From the NCBI GenBank assembly GCA_045594445.1, contig JAZNYL010000053.1, positions 1-10,483 on the forward strand: a stretch of DNA of 10,483 bases, given 5' to 3'. Shown piece after piece: positions 1 to 6,865 of this stretch. A program made the translations under genes and the position numbers. The first letter of the stretch is position 1, and each line of letters starts with the position of its first letter. Source of the stretch: SVQP01 sp045594445. Lineage in GTDB: Bacteria; Bacillota; Clostridia; Oscillospirales; CAG-272. The notes under the pieces are model-generated. The model searched no databases. It was given only the letters and a program-made list of their open reading frames with translations, and was not told where the DNA came from.

Positions 1-125
1 GGTTGTCTTCCTAAGACCGCTTGGCCTCCGACTTTACAACTGTGTGTGTTGGGGTTTTACAATACTAAAACCTCAACGGTTGTGCCGTAGGGGCGATCAG
101 TGATCGCCAGCGCATGCTGCAACTA
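1..125. repeat. Cluster of intergenic hairpins at left edge
   Basis: No credible gene is visible in this stretch. Three inverted repeats lie close together. The first has 12-bp arms at 48-59 and 66-77 with one G-T pair and a 6-nt loop. The second is an odd-centred palindrome, GGCGATCAGTGATCGCC, at 92-108. The third is a small hairpin with CAGC at 108-111 and GCTG at 116-119. GTTGT at 2-6 can also pair with ACAAC at 36-40. The GTAGGGGCG-type start of the second palindrome resembles, from memory, short dispersed intergenic repeats of Clostridia; this was not verified. The left part may be cut by the window edge. Confidence 0.5.
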
Positions 126-144
126 ATCAAAAAAATAAACAAAT

Positions 145-173
145 AAGGACTGCATCCGTATGATACAGTCCTT
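145..173. terminator. Bidirectional terminator-like hairpin
   Basis: Arms 145-156 and 162-173 form a 12-bp stem with one C/A mismatch and a CGTAT loop. Read on the plus strand it is followed by TTGTTTTGT. Read on the minus strand it is followed by a T-rich tract, the complement of 128-144. It therefore fits as the transcription end of the minus-strand GH3 gene, and also as a terminator for any plus-strand gene lying left of the window. A convergent neighbour is inferred, not seen. Confidence 0.6.
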
Positions 174-202
174 GTTTTGTGCGGATTTCACCGCTAATTT
201 TT

Positions 203-227
203 CAGCCCCATGGGGCTGCTTTTTTTT
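203..227 (+). terminator. Intrinsic terminator-like hairpin at GH3 3' end
   Basis: The perfect 16-bp palindrome CAGCCCCATGGGGCTG (203-218) is followed on the plus strand by an eight-T run (220-227), two bases short of the GH3 stop codon. As an intrinsic terminator it works only for plus-strand transcripts, because on the minus strand the A-run comes before the stem. It would stop transcripts entering the GH3 gene from the left. The same hairpin, A-run and GAAAAATYAGCG tail recur after the stop of the XRE gene at 10135-10170. Confidence 0.6.
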
Positions 228-229
228 AT

Positions 230-3200
230 TTATTCGTAAATCTCCAGCTCGATGATGCTGAACCAGTTTTCGCCCTCGCGCCACAGCCGCACGTAGCGGG
301 CGTCAACGTCAAGGTCGGTCAGCATCAGGAATAATTCGTCCTTTTGGCCGTTGTAAATAGTCTGATAATTCTGTCCGTCGGTGGAGACCTCGATGCGGTA
401 GGGCACCCAGGCGGATTCCAGAATCAGCGTCAGGGCATCAATATGCGTGACCTTTTCAAGATCCACCTGCAGCCAGGCCTGCCCTGAGGGGAGAGAGCCC
501 CAGCGGGTGTCTATACTGCCGTCTGCGGCGTATTTTGCAAGGTACGCGGCCTCATGAGCGGTTGCGGTAACGGGCTTGTTCAAGGCCAGATTCTCCCTGA
601 TTTCTTGCTCGGGCTTGTTTTGCTTATCCTGCTCGGTCGCCTCGTAAACGCGCAGCTCATAAATCGAAACGTAACCGCCTCTGGGGATGCCGATGCGCAA
701 ATATCTTGCACTCTGACCGTACAGATTGAAGACGCAAGTGCCGGTTGCGGCATCCTGCGAGTAAACGCCGATCTGACGGTAAGATTTGCCATCCTCGGAG
801 ATTGAAACGGAGAAGGGAACAGAGATGGACTCCCACAAAATCTCAATCTCGCCAAGCTCATAAGATTTTTCAAGATCCACCACGAAAACGTGAATGGATT
901 CGGTGCAGCCGATACCGCTCCAGCGCGTGGCGTTCATGCCATCCACCGCGTATTTGGCCGTCAGGGTATCGCTTTCGTGACCGTTGTCGGTTGCGTTCTT
1001 GCCAAGCGCAAGATTCTCTCTTTGCGGCCGTGGTTCGGGAATCTGGTAGGTAGCCTTTTGGATGTGGTCAAATTCACAGTCCGGGGTGGCGATATTGGTC
1101 ACGTCGCGCAGCACGGCAGGATCGATGGTCAGCGTCTTGGTTGCCTTGATATCGGTTGCGGATGCGGCCAGCGAGAAGGTATAGGAACCGCCGTCAAGGA
1201 CGTAGCGGCTGCCTTTGGTGTCATAGCTCTCCAGCGCGTCGGTCGTGATGCGCACGGTGACCTGCTCACTTTTGCCGGGCTCAAGCAGCGCGGTCTTGGC
1301 AAAGCCCGCAAGCTCCAGCGCAGCCTGCTCCATCAGCGTTTCGGGCTTGGAAACGTAGATCTGCACGATCTCGCGGCCTGCAGCCTTGCCCACGTTGGTC
1401 ACGGTGCAGGTAGCTGTCAGCGTGCCGTCTGCTTGTTTTTGCACGTCAAAGTCGGAGTACGCAAATTCGGTATAGGAAAGTCCGTAGCCAAAGGGGTAGG
1501 AAACGTCCACGCCAAAGGTGGAGTAATAGCGGTATCCAACGTAAATATCCTCGTAGTAGCAGGTGTCGGTGTTGGTACCGGGGAAGAATTGCGATGCGGG
1601 GGTGGAGAAATAGGTTTCGGGCCAGGTGATGGTGGTCTTTGCGCAAGGGTTGACGTCGCCGTAAAGCACCTCGGCTACGGCCGAGCCTGTTTTTTCACCT
1701 GCAAAGCCGGTCCAGAGAATGGCATCTGCTTTGTCCTGCCAGGAAAGCACCTCGATGGGCGAGCCCGTGTTGAGCAGCACGACCACCTTCTTGCCCTTGG
1801 CATGGAAGGCGTTGCATACGCGCTCAATCATATCTGCCTCTGTTTGGTTGAGCAAGAAGTCACCCTTGCCCTCGTGTCTGTCCGCGCCCTCGGTTGAACC
1901 ACGCGAGATGACGATAATGGCCGTGTCGGCCGCCTCTGCGCACTCGGTGGCATAGGCCTCGGTGACCTCAATGTCAAGCGTGGCGTAGATCGAGGAGTGC
2001 TCGGGAGCGTTTTTGAAGGGATTGGATTTGAATTTGTAAACGTCAAAAGCCTCGGATTTGTTCAAGCCCTCGGCAATCGAAACCGGCTTTTTGGCAGTCA
2101 CAGAGCCCGAGCCGGCACCGCCGTAAACGGTAGCGTAAGCACCGTTGCCAAAGACGGCCAGTGTCTGTCCGCCCGAAAGCGGCAGCGTTCCGTCGTTTTG
2201 CAGGAGCACCATAGTCTGGGCTGCTACCTCGGCAGCAAGCAGGCCGTGTCCCGTAAAGTCAATGTTTTTTGTGCCTGCTGTGCCTGTAAAGACGGGAGAT
2301 TTGACCACCAGCCCCAATACGTTGGCGCAGGCCTTATCCAGCATGGAAAGATTCAGCGTACCGTCGTTTGCGGCAGCCATGATCTGGGCGGGATCGTCGG
2401 CATTACCCGGCATATTGATATCGTTGCCCGCGTTGACCTTTTCTACGACGGTTGCGCCAGATCCCCAGTCGGACATGACCATACCGTCAAAGCCGCACTC
2501 ACCGCGCAGATAGGTGGTCAAGAGGTCGTGAGAAGCAGCCACGCGCGTACCGTTGACTAAGTTGTAGCAGGACATGACGGTAAAGGGATCGGACTTGCGC
2601 ACCGCGATGCCAAATGCCTTGAGATAGATCTCGCGCAGCGCACGCTCGGTCACGTTTGCGCTGACGCTGCCGCGTGAGGTTTCCTGGTTGTTGGCCGCAA
2701 AGTGCTTGAGCGAGACGCCCACGCCCGTGGATTGAATGCCGTTTGTGTAGGCAGCTGCCATAAAGGCGGTCAGCATGGGATCCTCGGAACAGTATTCAAA
2801 ATTTCTGCCGCCCAACACGTTCTTCTGAATATTCATGCCGGGGGCTAAGATGACGTCGATGTCCTTGACAAGCGAATCCTCGCCCATAGCCGTGCCGACT
2901 TGCGCGGCAAGAGACGGATCCCAGGAGGAGGAGACGTTGATGACCGAGGGATACCAGACCGTGGTGTCGTAGCGAAGTCCCGCAGGGCCGTCGTTGACCG
3001 TAACAGAGGGAACGCCCAGCCGCTCAATCGGATAGGTGCTGCCCGATGCACCCGGCATCAGAGGATCGCCTGTGCCCGTGACCATGTGCGCTTTTTCCTC
3101 AAGCGTCATGGCGGCCACCACGCAATCAATCGAATCAGTGCTCAACTGCACAAGCCCTCCCTTGATGGGAAGAGACAGGGAAGTTGCGGCAAGACCTTGT

Positions 3201-3610
3201 GTATCGGTAGCGTCCACGGTCAACGTAAGGGCATCGTTGATTGCGTCCTCGGAGCAATTCAGCGAAATCTCTACCATGCCTGCCTTGGCGACTGCCGTTT
3301 GCTCGGCAATCACGGTGTTGTCCCGAGTCAGCTTGCAGACGATATTTCCGTCCGCGCTGCCGTCGATAACCGTGCACTCCAGCGTCAGCCTGAACGCATT
3401 GTCTTCAAGGACAAGGCTTGTCGCGCGCAGCGAGAGCGCGCAGACGGGATCGGTTTGCTGTTCCGTGACAAGTTCGCCGGAGATGTCATCGGCATTTTGC
3501 TCTGTTGATCCTTCCTCGTCCACGGGCTTTTGCTTGCACGAGCAAAGCAGCGAGCCCAGCATCAGTGCTGCCAAAAGCAGACATAGGAATCGATAAAAAT
3601 GACGTTTCAT
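230..3610 (-). CDS. Lipoprotein GH3 beta-glycosidase with two discoidin domains
   Basis: This is a retaining beta-glycosidase of family GH3 (1126 residues), probably removing terminal beta-linked glucose, xylose or a similar sugar at the cell surface. The N-terminus is a lipoprotein signal: basic start, hydrophobic core, then the lipobox LCS-C with the lipidated Cys at 25. An Ig-like region (about 50-150) precedes the GH3 barrel, which begins near MTLEEK at 168. The barrel carries GRNFEYCSEDP, the KHFAANNQE motif and the nucleophile Asp381 in VMSDWG. The C-terminal GH3 domain holds STEGADR followed by GDF; Glu574 matches the acid/base of Thermotoga-type GH3 enzymes. A fibronectin III-like domain (about 725-800) and two F5/8 type C/CBM32-like domains follow, starting at Asn866 and Asn1007. 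GGAGG lies 6 nt before the ATG. The gene is downstream of the AraC gene but has its own promoter. Sugar specificity cannot be read from the sequence. Confidence 0.93.
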   Translation of the reverse strand: MKRHFYRFLCLLLAALMLGSLLCSCKQKPVDEEGSTEQNADDISGELVTEQQTDPVCALSLRATSLVLEDNAFRLTLECTVIDGSADGNIVCKLTRDNTVIAEQTAVAKAGMVEISLNCSEDAINDALTLTVDATDTQGLAATSLSLPIKGGLVQLSTDSIDCVVAAMTLEEKAHMVTGTGDPLMPGASGSTYPIERLGVPSVTVNDGPAGLRYDTTVWYPSVINVSSSWDPSLAAQVGTAMGEDSLVKDIDVILAPGMNIQKNVLGGRNFEYCSEDPMLTAFMAAAYTNGIQSTGVGVSLKHFAANNQETSRGSVSANVTERALREIYLKAFGIAVRKSDPFTVMSCYNLVNGTRVAASHDLLTTYLRGECGFDGMVMSDWGSGATVVEKVNAGNDINMPGNADDPAQIMAAANDGTLNLSMLDKACANVLGLVVKSPVFTGTAGTKNIDFTGHGLLAAEVAAQTMVLLQNDGTLPLSGGQTLAVFGNGAYATVYGGAGSGSVTAKKPVSIAEGLNKSEAFDVYKFKSNPFKNAPEHSSIYATLDIEVTEAYATECAEAADTAIIVISRGSTEGADRHEGKGDFLLNQTEADMIERVCNAFHAKGKKVVVLLNTGSPIEVLSWQDKADAILWTGFAGEKTGSAVAEVLYGDVNPCAKTTITWPETYFSTPASQFFPGTNTDTCYYEDIYVGYRYYSTFGVDVSYPFGYGLSYTEFAYSDFDVQKQADGTLTATCTVTNVGKAAGREIVQIYVSKPETLMEQAALELAGFAKTALLEPGKSEQVTVRITTDALESYDTKGSRYVLDGGSYTFSLAASATDIKATKTLTIDPAVLRDVTNIATPDCEFDHIQKATYQIPEPRPQRENLALGKNATDNGHESDTLTAKYAVDGMNATRWSGIGCTESIHVFVVDLEKSYELGEIEILWESISVPFSVSISEDGKSYRQIGVYSQDAATGTCVFNLYGQSARYLRIGIPRGGYVSIYELRVYEATEQDKQNKPEQEIRENLALNKPVTATAHEAAYLAKYAADGSIDTRWGSLPSGQAWLQVDLEKVTHIDALTLILESAWVPYRIEVSTDGQNYQTIYNGQKDELFLMLTDLDVDARYVRLWREGENWFSIIELEIYE

Positions 3611-3637
3611 AAAGCACCTCCGGATAGCGTTGTTTTC

Positions 3638-3666
3638 ATTATAACCGAGTTTTGCACAATATGCAA
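3638..3666 (-). promoter_or_regulatory. Sigma-A type promoter of the GH3 gene
   Basis: On the minus strand, a TTGCAT -35 (3661-3666) lies exactly 17 bp before a perfect TATAAT -10 (3638-3643). The -10 is followed by about 27 bp to the ATG, with GGAGG at 3617-3621. The promoter sits in the 66-bp gap after the AraC gene, so GH3 can be transcribed apart from its regulator. Confidence 0.75.
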
Positions 3667-3672
3667 GTGTGC
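3652..3672. promoter_or_regulatory. Candidate operator over the GH3 -35 box
   Basis: Two overlapping inverted repeats cover the -35 region: TTGCA at 3652-3656 with TGCAA at 3662-3666, and GCACA at 3654-3658 with TGTGC at 3668-3672. Their position over the -35 box suggests a regulator-binding site. Which protein would bind is unknown. AraC-type proteins usually favour direct repeats, so the neighbouring regulator is not an obvious match. Confidence 0.35.
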
Positions 3673-3676
3673 CTGA

Positions 3677-4912
3677 CTAAATCGGGTAATTTTCTGCATA
3701 ATGCAGATTTCTGCGGTATTCGCCGGGTGTTACGCCAACCTCTTTTTTAAAGGTTTTGGAAAAATAGTGCACGTCCAGAATGCCGCAATGCAGCGCCACC
3801 GTCTGAATTTGCAGATTGGTGGTGGAGAGCAGATGCTGCGCGTGCTGCATGCGTTTGTCACGGATGTAGGCCGTGACGGTTTTTCCGGTCTCTTTTTTGA
3901 ATACGGTGGAAAGGTATCCCGGGCTGATATTCTGGTTTTGCGCCAGAGAATGCAGCGAAAGGTCTGCGGCCAAGTCGGAGTCGATCAGCAAAATCGCGGT
4001 CTGCACCACCTTGGAATAATTGCGCAGGGAGTGCTGCTGCACCAGCATGCAGTAGCCGCGGAACATCTCACTCATCAGCGAAGCACTCTCTGCGCTGCCG
4101 GAAAGCTGCTCGATACGGCGCGCAAAATCCGAGGAAACGCGGTTGATATACAAAGGGTGCACGCCACCGTTTTCGGCAGCCTTGCGCAAAAGCGTGTTCA
4201 TAATGATGCAGTAATTCTTGGTGTTGCGCAGCCGGTCGGAAACGCGCTGCTCAAATCTGTTTTGCGTCACCCCCGCAAACAGCTGGTCGGCCAGGTGCAT
4301 CTGCCCAAGAGTGACCGCGCGGATCAGCTCGTTTTCAAAGGCGTAACGCTGCTCCATGGCTTTCATGTCCAAAAGAATGTCGTCGAAGCGATCGGTGTGT
4401 ATAGCGCGGTGAATGGGTGAGGCAGGGGAGAGAGGGGGCTGGTTGACGTCTATGATGGCAAACGAGGGGCTGTGCCAGATCTGCTCGCAAAAGGTGTCAA
4501 GCAACAAAAACAATGGATTTTCACGCGGCAATACGGGTGAAACAGAGGTGTATTCCTCCAGTCTTTGTTGCAGCTCGGGGGAGAGCCCCAGCTGTTCGCC
4601 CAGCTCCAGAAGCTGCTGAGAATCCGGCCTTTGAGAAAGGTATGGGCCGATGAGCAAAATTTGTGCCGGCTCCTTGTCGGACAAAAGCAAATAGGTGCAG
4701 CTCAGCCCGTATGCGTCGGTATAGCAATATCTTTCGCGTCTGTGCAGCGGCGGCAGGACGGGAAGGGGAGCAGGATCAAAGAACCCCGGAAACAGGGAAG
4801 ACCTGCTCCGGATAATTTCTTTCGCCAGCTCATCGGGGACGATGACCTTGACACCGATATGACTTTTTTGCAGGGTTCTTGTCAAAAGTCCCAGCTCGTT
4901 TTGATAAGACAC
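3677..4912 (-). CDS. AraC-family transcriptional regulator
   Basis: This is a DNA-binding regulator of the AraC/XylS family, 411 residues from the GTG chosen here. The C-terminal 100 residues (about 302-401) hold both helix-turn-helix units. The first has a recognition stretch near ISPGYLSTVFKKE (329-341). The second has LDVHYFSKTFKKE followed by the closing motif VGVTPGEYRR. The N-terminal 280 residues are a probable ligand-sensing region with YTDAYGLSCTYLLL and LLIGPYL stretches, reminiscent of PocR-like sensor domains; that resemblance is from memory. The start is set by GGAGG 6 nt upstream of the GTG. An in-frame start further upstream would add 37 residues from the AT-rich intergenic region and has no such site. 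The gene lies between its likely targets: GH3 downstream on the same strand and the sugar symporter divergently. Confidence 0.9.
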   Translation of the reverse strand: MSYQNELGLLTRTLQKSHIGVKVIVPDELAKEIIRSRSSLFPGFFDPAPLPVLPPLHRRERYCYTDAYGLSCTYLLLSDKEPAQILLIGPYLSQRPDSQQLLELGEQLGLSPELQQRLEEYTSVSPVLPRENPLFLLLDTFCEQIWHSPSFAIIDVNQPPLSPASPIHRAIHTDRFDDILLDMKAMEQRYAFENELIRAVTLGQMHLADQLFAGVTQNRFEQRVSDRLRNTKNYCIIMNTLLRKAAENGGVHPLYINRVSSDFARRIEQLSGSAESASLMSEMFRGYCMLVQQHSLRNYSKVVQTAILLIDSDLAADLSLHSLAQNQNISPGYLSTVFKKETGKTVTAYIRDKRMQHAQHLLSTTNLQIQTVALHCGILDVHYFSKTFKKEVGVTPGEYRRNLHYAENYPI

Positions 4913-5132
4913 GGTGCACCTCCGCTTTAGTTGATTGATAAAATTGTCAACCTCTGTGACGATTATATCAAAAAATTTGTACAAAAAAGATATATATTTG
5001 TGAACGATATGAAAATAGTACAAAATAACATAAAAAAAATACTCACGCTAAATTCATAAAAGATTTATACTTAATAATAGCGTAACTCTATTGACCCCTA
5101 TCATAACAAAAAAAGAAAGAGGCAAAAAAGCG
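4913..5132. promoter_or_regulatory. AT-rich divergent control region between AraC and transporter genes
   Basis: This 220-bp stretch has no gene and is far more AT-rich than the surrounding coding sequence. It must hold the promoters of both divergent genes. On the minus strand there is a TATAAT (4962-4967) with no strong -35, a plausible AraC-gene promoter. For the transporter, TATACT at 5066-5071 is the best -10 seen and is weak, which fits activator-dependent transcription. A perfect palindrome TTTGTACAAA lies at 4976-4985, and GTACAAAA recurs at 5018-5025, 39 bp on. The repeats are candidate regulator sites. Confidence 0.5.
4919..4923 (-). promoter_or_regulatory. Ribosome binding site deciding the GTG start of the AraC gene
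   Basis: GGAGG on the minus strand sits 6 nt before GTG at 4912. The surrounding CGGAGGTGC is the same as at the GH3 start, supporting this GTG over a longer reading from 5023. Confidence 0.85.
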
Positions 5133-6725
5133 ATGAAAAAACAACCTAAGCTTGACGCAAAGGGCTTCCGCAAGTTTGGATTTCGAGACAAGATTGCGTA
5201 TGCTGCCGGCGACTTCGGCTGCAACATGAGCTTCTCGCTCAAGGGCACCGTTCAAACCTTCTGGCTGGTATTCATGATGATGGAAACCGGTCTGTTCTCC
5301 ATCCTTCTTCTGCTTGTACAGGCGTGGGATGCAATCAACGACCCGCTGATCGGTTCTCTGATCGACTCCGATAAGAGAAAGTACAAGATGGGTAAATACA
5401 AGACTTACATCCTGATCGGTGCGCTTGGCCTGCTTGTGGGCGGCGCAGCCGTATTTATTCCTTTCCCCAGTGCACCCGTCGTGCTCAAGGCAGTTCTGTT
5501 CATCCTGGGCTACGTCATCTGGGATGCTGCTTACACCATGGCTAACGTTCCTTACGGCACCATGCTCAACATCGTGACCGAGGATGCAGGCCAGAGAGCT
5601 CAGCTTTCCGTATTCAGATCCATCGGCGGCGCAGTCGGCGGCATGATCCCCGGCATGATCCTGCCCATGCTGATCTGGCAGAAGGTTACCTTTGATCCTG
5701 CAAATCCCACTTGGTTCCTTGATAAGATCGAGATTCCCGAAGGCGCTGAAAGCGCATTTGCTCCCGAGAACTTCTTAACCAACCCCGTAACCGGCGAGCT
5801 TTACCAGGCAGGTGAGGCTGTGCTCAGCCCTCTGACCGGTAAGCAGCTTGAGGTTCTGCTTGGCGACAGAGTATTCATCGCAGCGCTCATCATGGGCGTT
5901 CTGGGCTTTGTAGCGTTCCTGTTTATGCTCAAGAATATCACCATCCGCGGCAACGAGTATGCAATGCTTAACCAAGAGGGTGGCGAAAAGGTCAACCTGT
6001 TCAAGTCCTTCGGCGCGTTCATCAAGAACCGTCCCGCAGTTGGTTGCACCATCGCTGCTATGGGTATGTTCCTTGGCATGCAGTCCGCTTCCACCGCAAC
6101 CACCATCATGTTCGCAACCCACTTCGGTCAGGCTTCTCTGTCCGGTCTGGTACAGATGGTCGGCTTCCTTCCCATGTTCATTTTCATGCCCTTTGCTACC
6201 TTGCTTGTAAAGAAGTTCGGTAAGAAAGAGGTTGCAAGCATCGGTTCTATCGCAGGCCTGATTGGCGGCGCGATCCTTTGCGTATTCCCGCTGTTCCCCG
6301 ATAACCTTCAGCTGATCGTTTACATGGCAGGCCTTGTATTCTTCGGCCTTGGCATGGGCTTCTACAACTGCGTATCCTGGGCTATGATGGGTGACGCGAT
6401 CGACTATTCCGAGTGGAAGACCGGCAAGAGAGAGGAAAGCGTTGTTTACGCGCTGCACTCCTTCTTCCGTAAGCTTGCTCAGGGCGTTGGCCCCGCAGCC
6501 GTGATCGCACTCATGGGTACTTCCTTGATCGGTTACGATTCCGCTCTTGGTACCATCGGTCAGTCCGCTGAAACCGCAGGCAGACTTTGCTGGCTGGTTG
6601 CAGGTCTCTACATGTTCAGCGCAGTTTGCCAGTTCGTCGGCGTTGCTGTTATCTACAACGTAGACAAGAAGACTCTGGCTAAGATGACTACCGAGCTCGC
6701 AGAGAGAAGGGAAGGTCAGGAATAA
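5133..6725 (+). CDS. GPH-family sugar:cation symporter
   Basis: This is a membrane transporter of the glycoside-pentoside-hexuronide:cation symporter family (MelB-like, MFS fold), 530 residues, with about 12 predicted membrane helices. It likely imports a sugar or glycoside with H+ or Na+. Family marks are FGFRDKIAYAAGDFGCN near the start, NDPLIGSLIDSDKRK with Asp70 followed by MGKYKTYIL, NVPYGTML, and DYSEWKTGKREE (from Asp424) in the second half. An unusual hydrophilic stretch of about 62 residues (185-246) separates two helices and is predicted to be outside the cell. The ATG at 5133 is chosen because AGAGG lies about 10 nt upstream; a TTG 42 nt earlier has no ribosome site. It is divergent from the AraC gene and 140 bp upstream of the GH2 gene. 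The substrate is probably the product of the surface GH3 enzyme and the substrate of GH2. Confidence 0.93.
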   Translation: MKKQPKLDAKGFRKFGFRDKIAYAAGDFGCNMSFSLKGTVQTFWLVFMMMETGLFSILLLLVQAWDAINDPLIGSLIDSDKRKYKMGKYKTYILIGALGLLVGGAAVFIPFPSAPVVLKAVLFILGYVIWDAAYTMANVPYGTMLNIVTEDAGQRAQLSVFRSIGGAVGGMIPGMILPMLIWQKVTFDPANPTWFLDKIEIPEGAESAFAPENFLTNPVTGELYQAGEAVLSPLTGKQLEVLLGDRVFIAALIMGVLGFVAFLFMLKNITIRGNEYAMLNQEGGEKVNLFKSFGAFIKNRPAVGCTIAAMGMFLGMQSASTATTIMFATHFGQASLSGLVQMVGFLPMFIFMPFATLLVKKFGKKEVASIGSIAGLIGGAILCVFPLFPDNLQLIVYMAGLVFFGLGMGFYNCVSWAMMGDAIDYSEWKTGKREESVVYALHSFFRKLAQGVGPAAVIALMGTSLIGYDSALGTIGQSAETAGRLCWLVAGLYMFSAVCQFVGVAVIYNVDKKTLAKMTTELAERREGQE

Positions 6726-6749
6726 TCTTACTTAAATAGCTTCAATTAT

Positions 6750-6778
6750 AGCACCCGACAATCAAATTGTCGGGTGCT
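6750..6778 (+). promoter_or_regulatory. Strong intercistronic hairpin without T-run
   Basis: Perfect 13-bp arms (6750-6762 and 6766-6778) enclose a 3-nt CAA loop, 24 bp after the transporter stop. An outer pairing of TTCAA (6741-6745) with TTGAA (6783-6787) could extend it. No T-run follows on either strand, so it is a poor classic terminator. It may protect the transporter mRNA 3' end, mark a processing site, or reduce readthrough into the GH2 gene. Confidence 0.6.
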
Positions 6779-6801
6779 GCCTTGAAATATACGCAATTTG
6801 G

Positions 6802-6831
6802 TCATACGCAGGACAAAATTCCGCAGTATGA
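6802..6831. promoter_or_regulatory. Imperfect inverted repeat upstream of GH2
   Basis: TCATAC (6802-6807) mirrors GTATGA (6826-6831). With two single-A bulges the pairing continues through GC and GG to an 8-base loop, giving about 10 paired bases. The right arm overlaps TATGAT (6827-6832), a possible -10 box, but no matching -35 lies 16-18 bp upstream. It could be an operator at a regulated GH2 promoter or a leader hairpin in a transporter-GH2 transcript. Confidence 0.35.
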
Positions 6832-6853
6832 TAGACACATAATGCTTTGATTT

Positions 6854-6858
6854 AGGAG
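6854..6858 (+). promoter_or_regulatory. Ribosome binding site deciding the GTG start of GH2
   Basis: AGGAG at 6854-6858 is only 1 nt from the ATG at 6860, too close to use, but 7 nt from an in-frame GTG at 6866. GTG is therefore the likelier start, shortening the protein by two residues. Confidence 0.65.
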
Positions 6859-6865
6859 AATGATC

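Noticed and set aside
890..1897. A 335-codon open frame on the plus strand within GH3
   Set aside because: It is antisense to the GH3 C-terminal domains, shows no family motif, and has no ribosome site; the GH3 reading is unambiguous.
5091..5132. Earlier TTG start adding 14 residues to the transporter
   Set aside because: There is no ribosome site before it, while AGAGG precedes the ATG at 5133, and the next residues begin a normal GPH N-terminus.
5775..6458. A 227-codon minus-strand frame inside the transporter
   Set aside because: It is rich in His, Glu and Gly without a recognisable fold and lies opposite conserved transporter helices.
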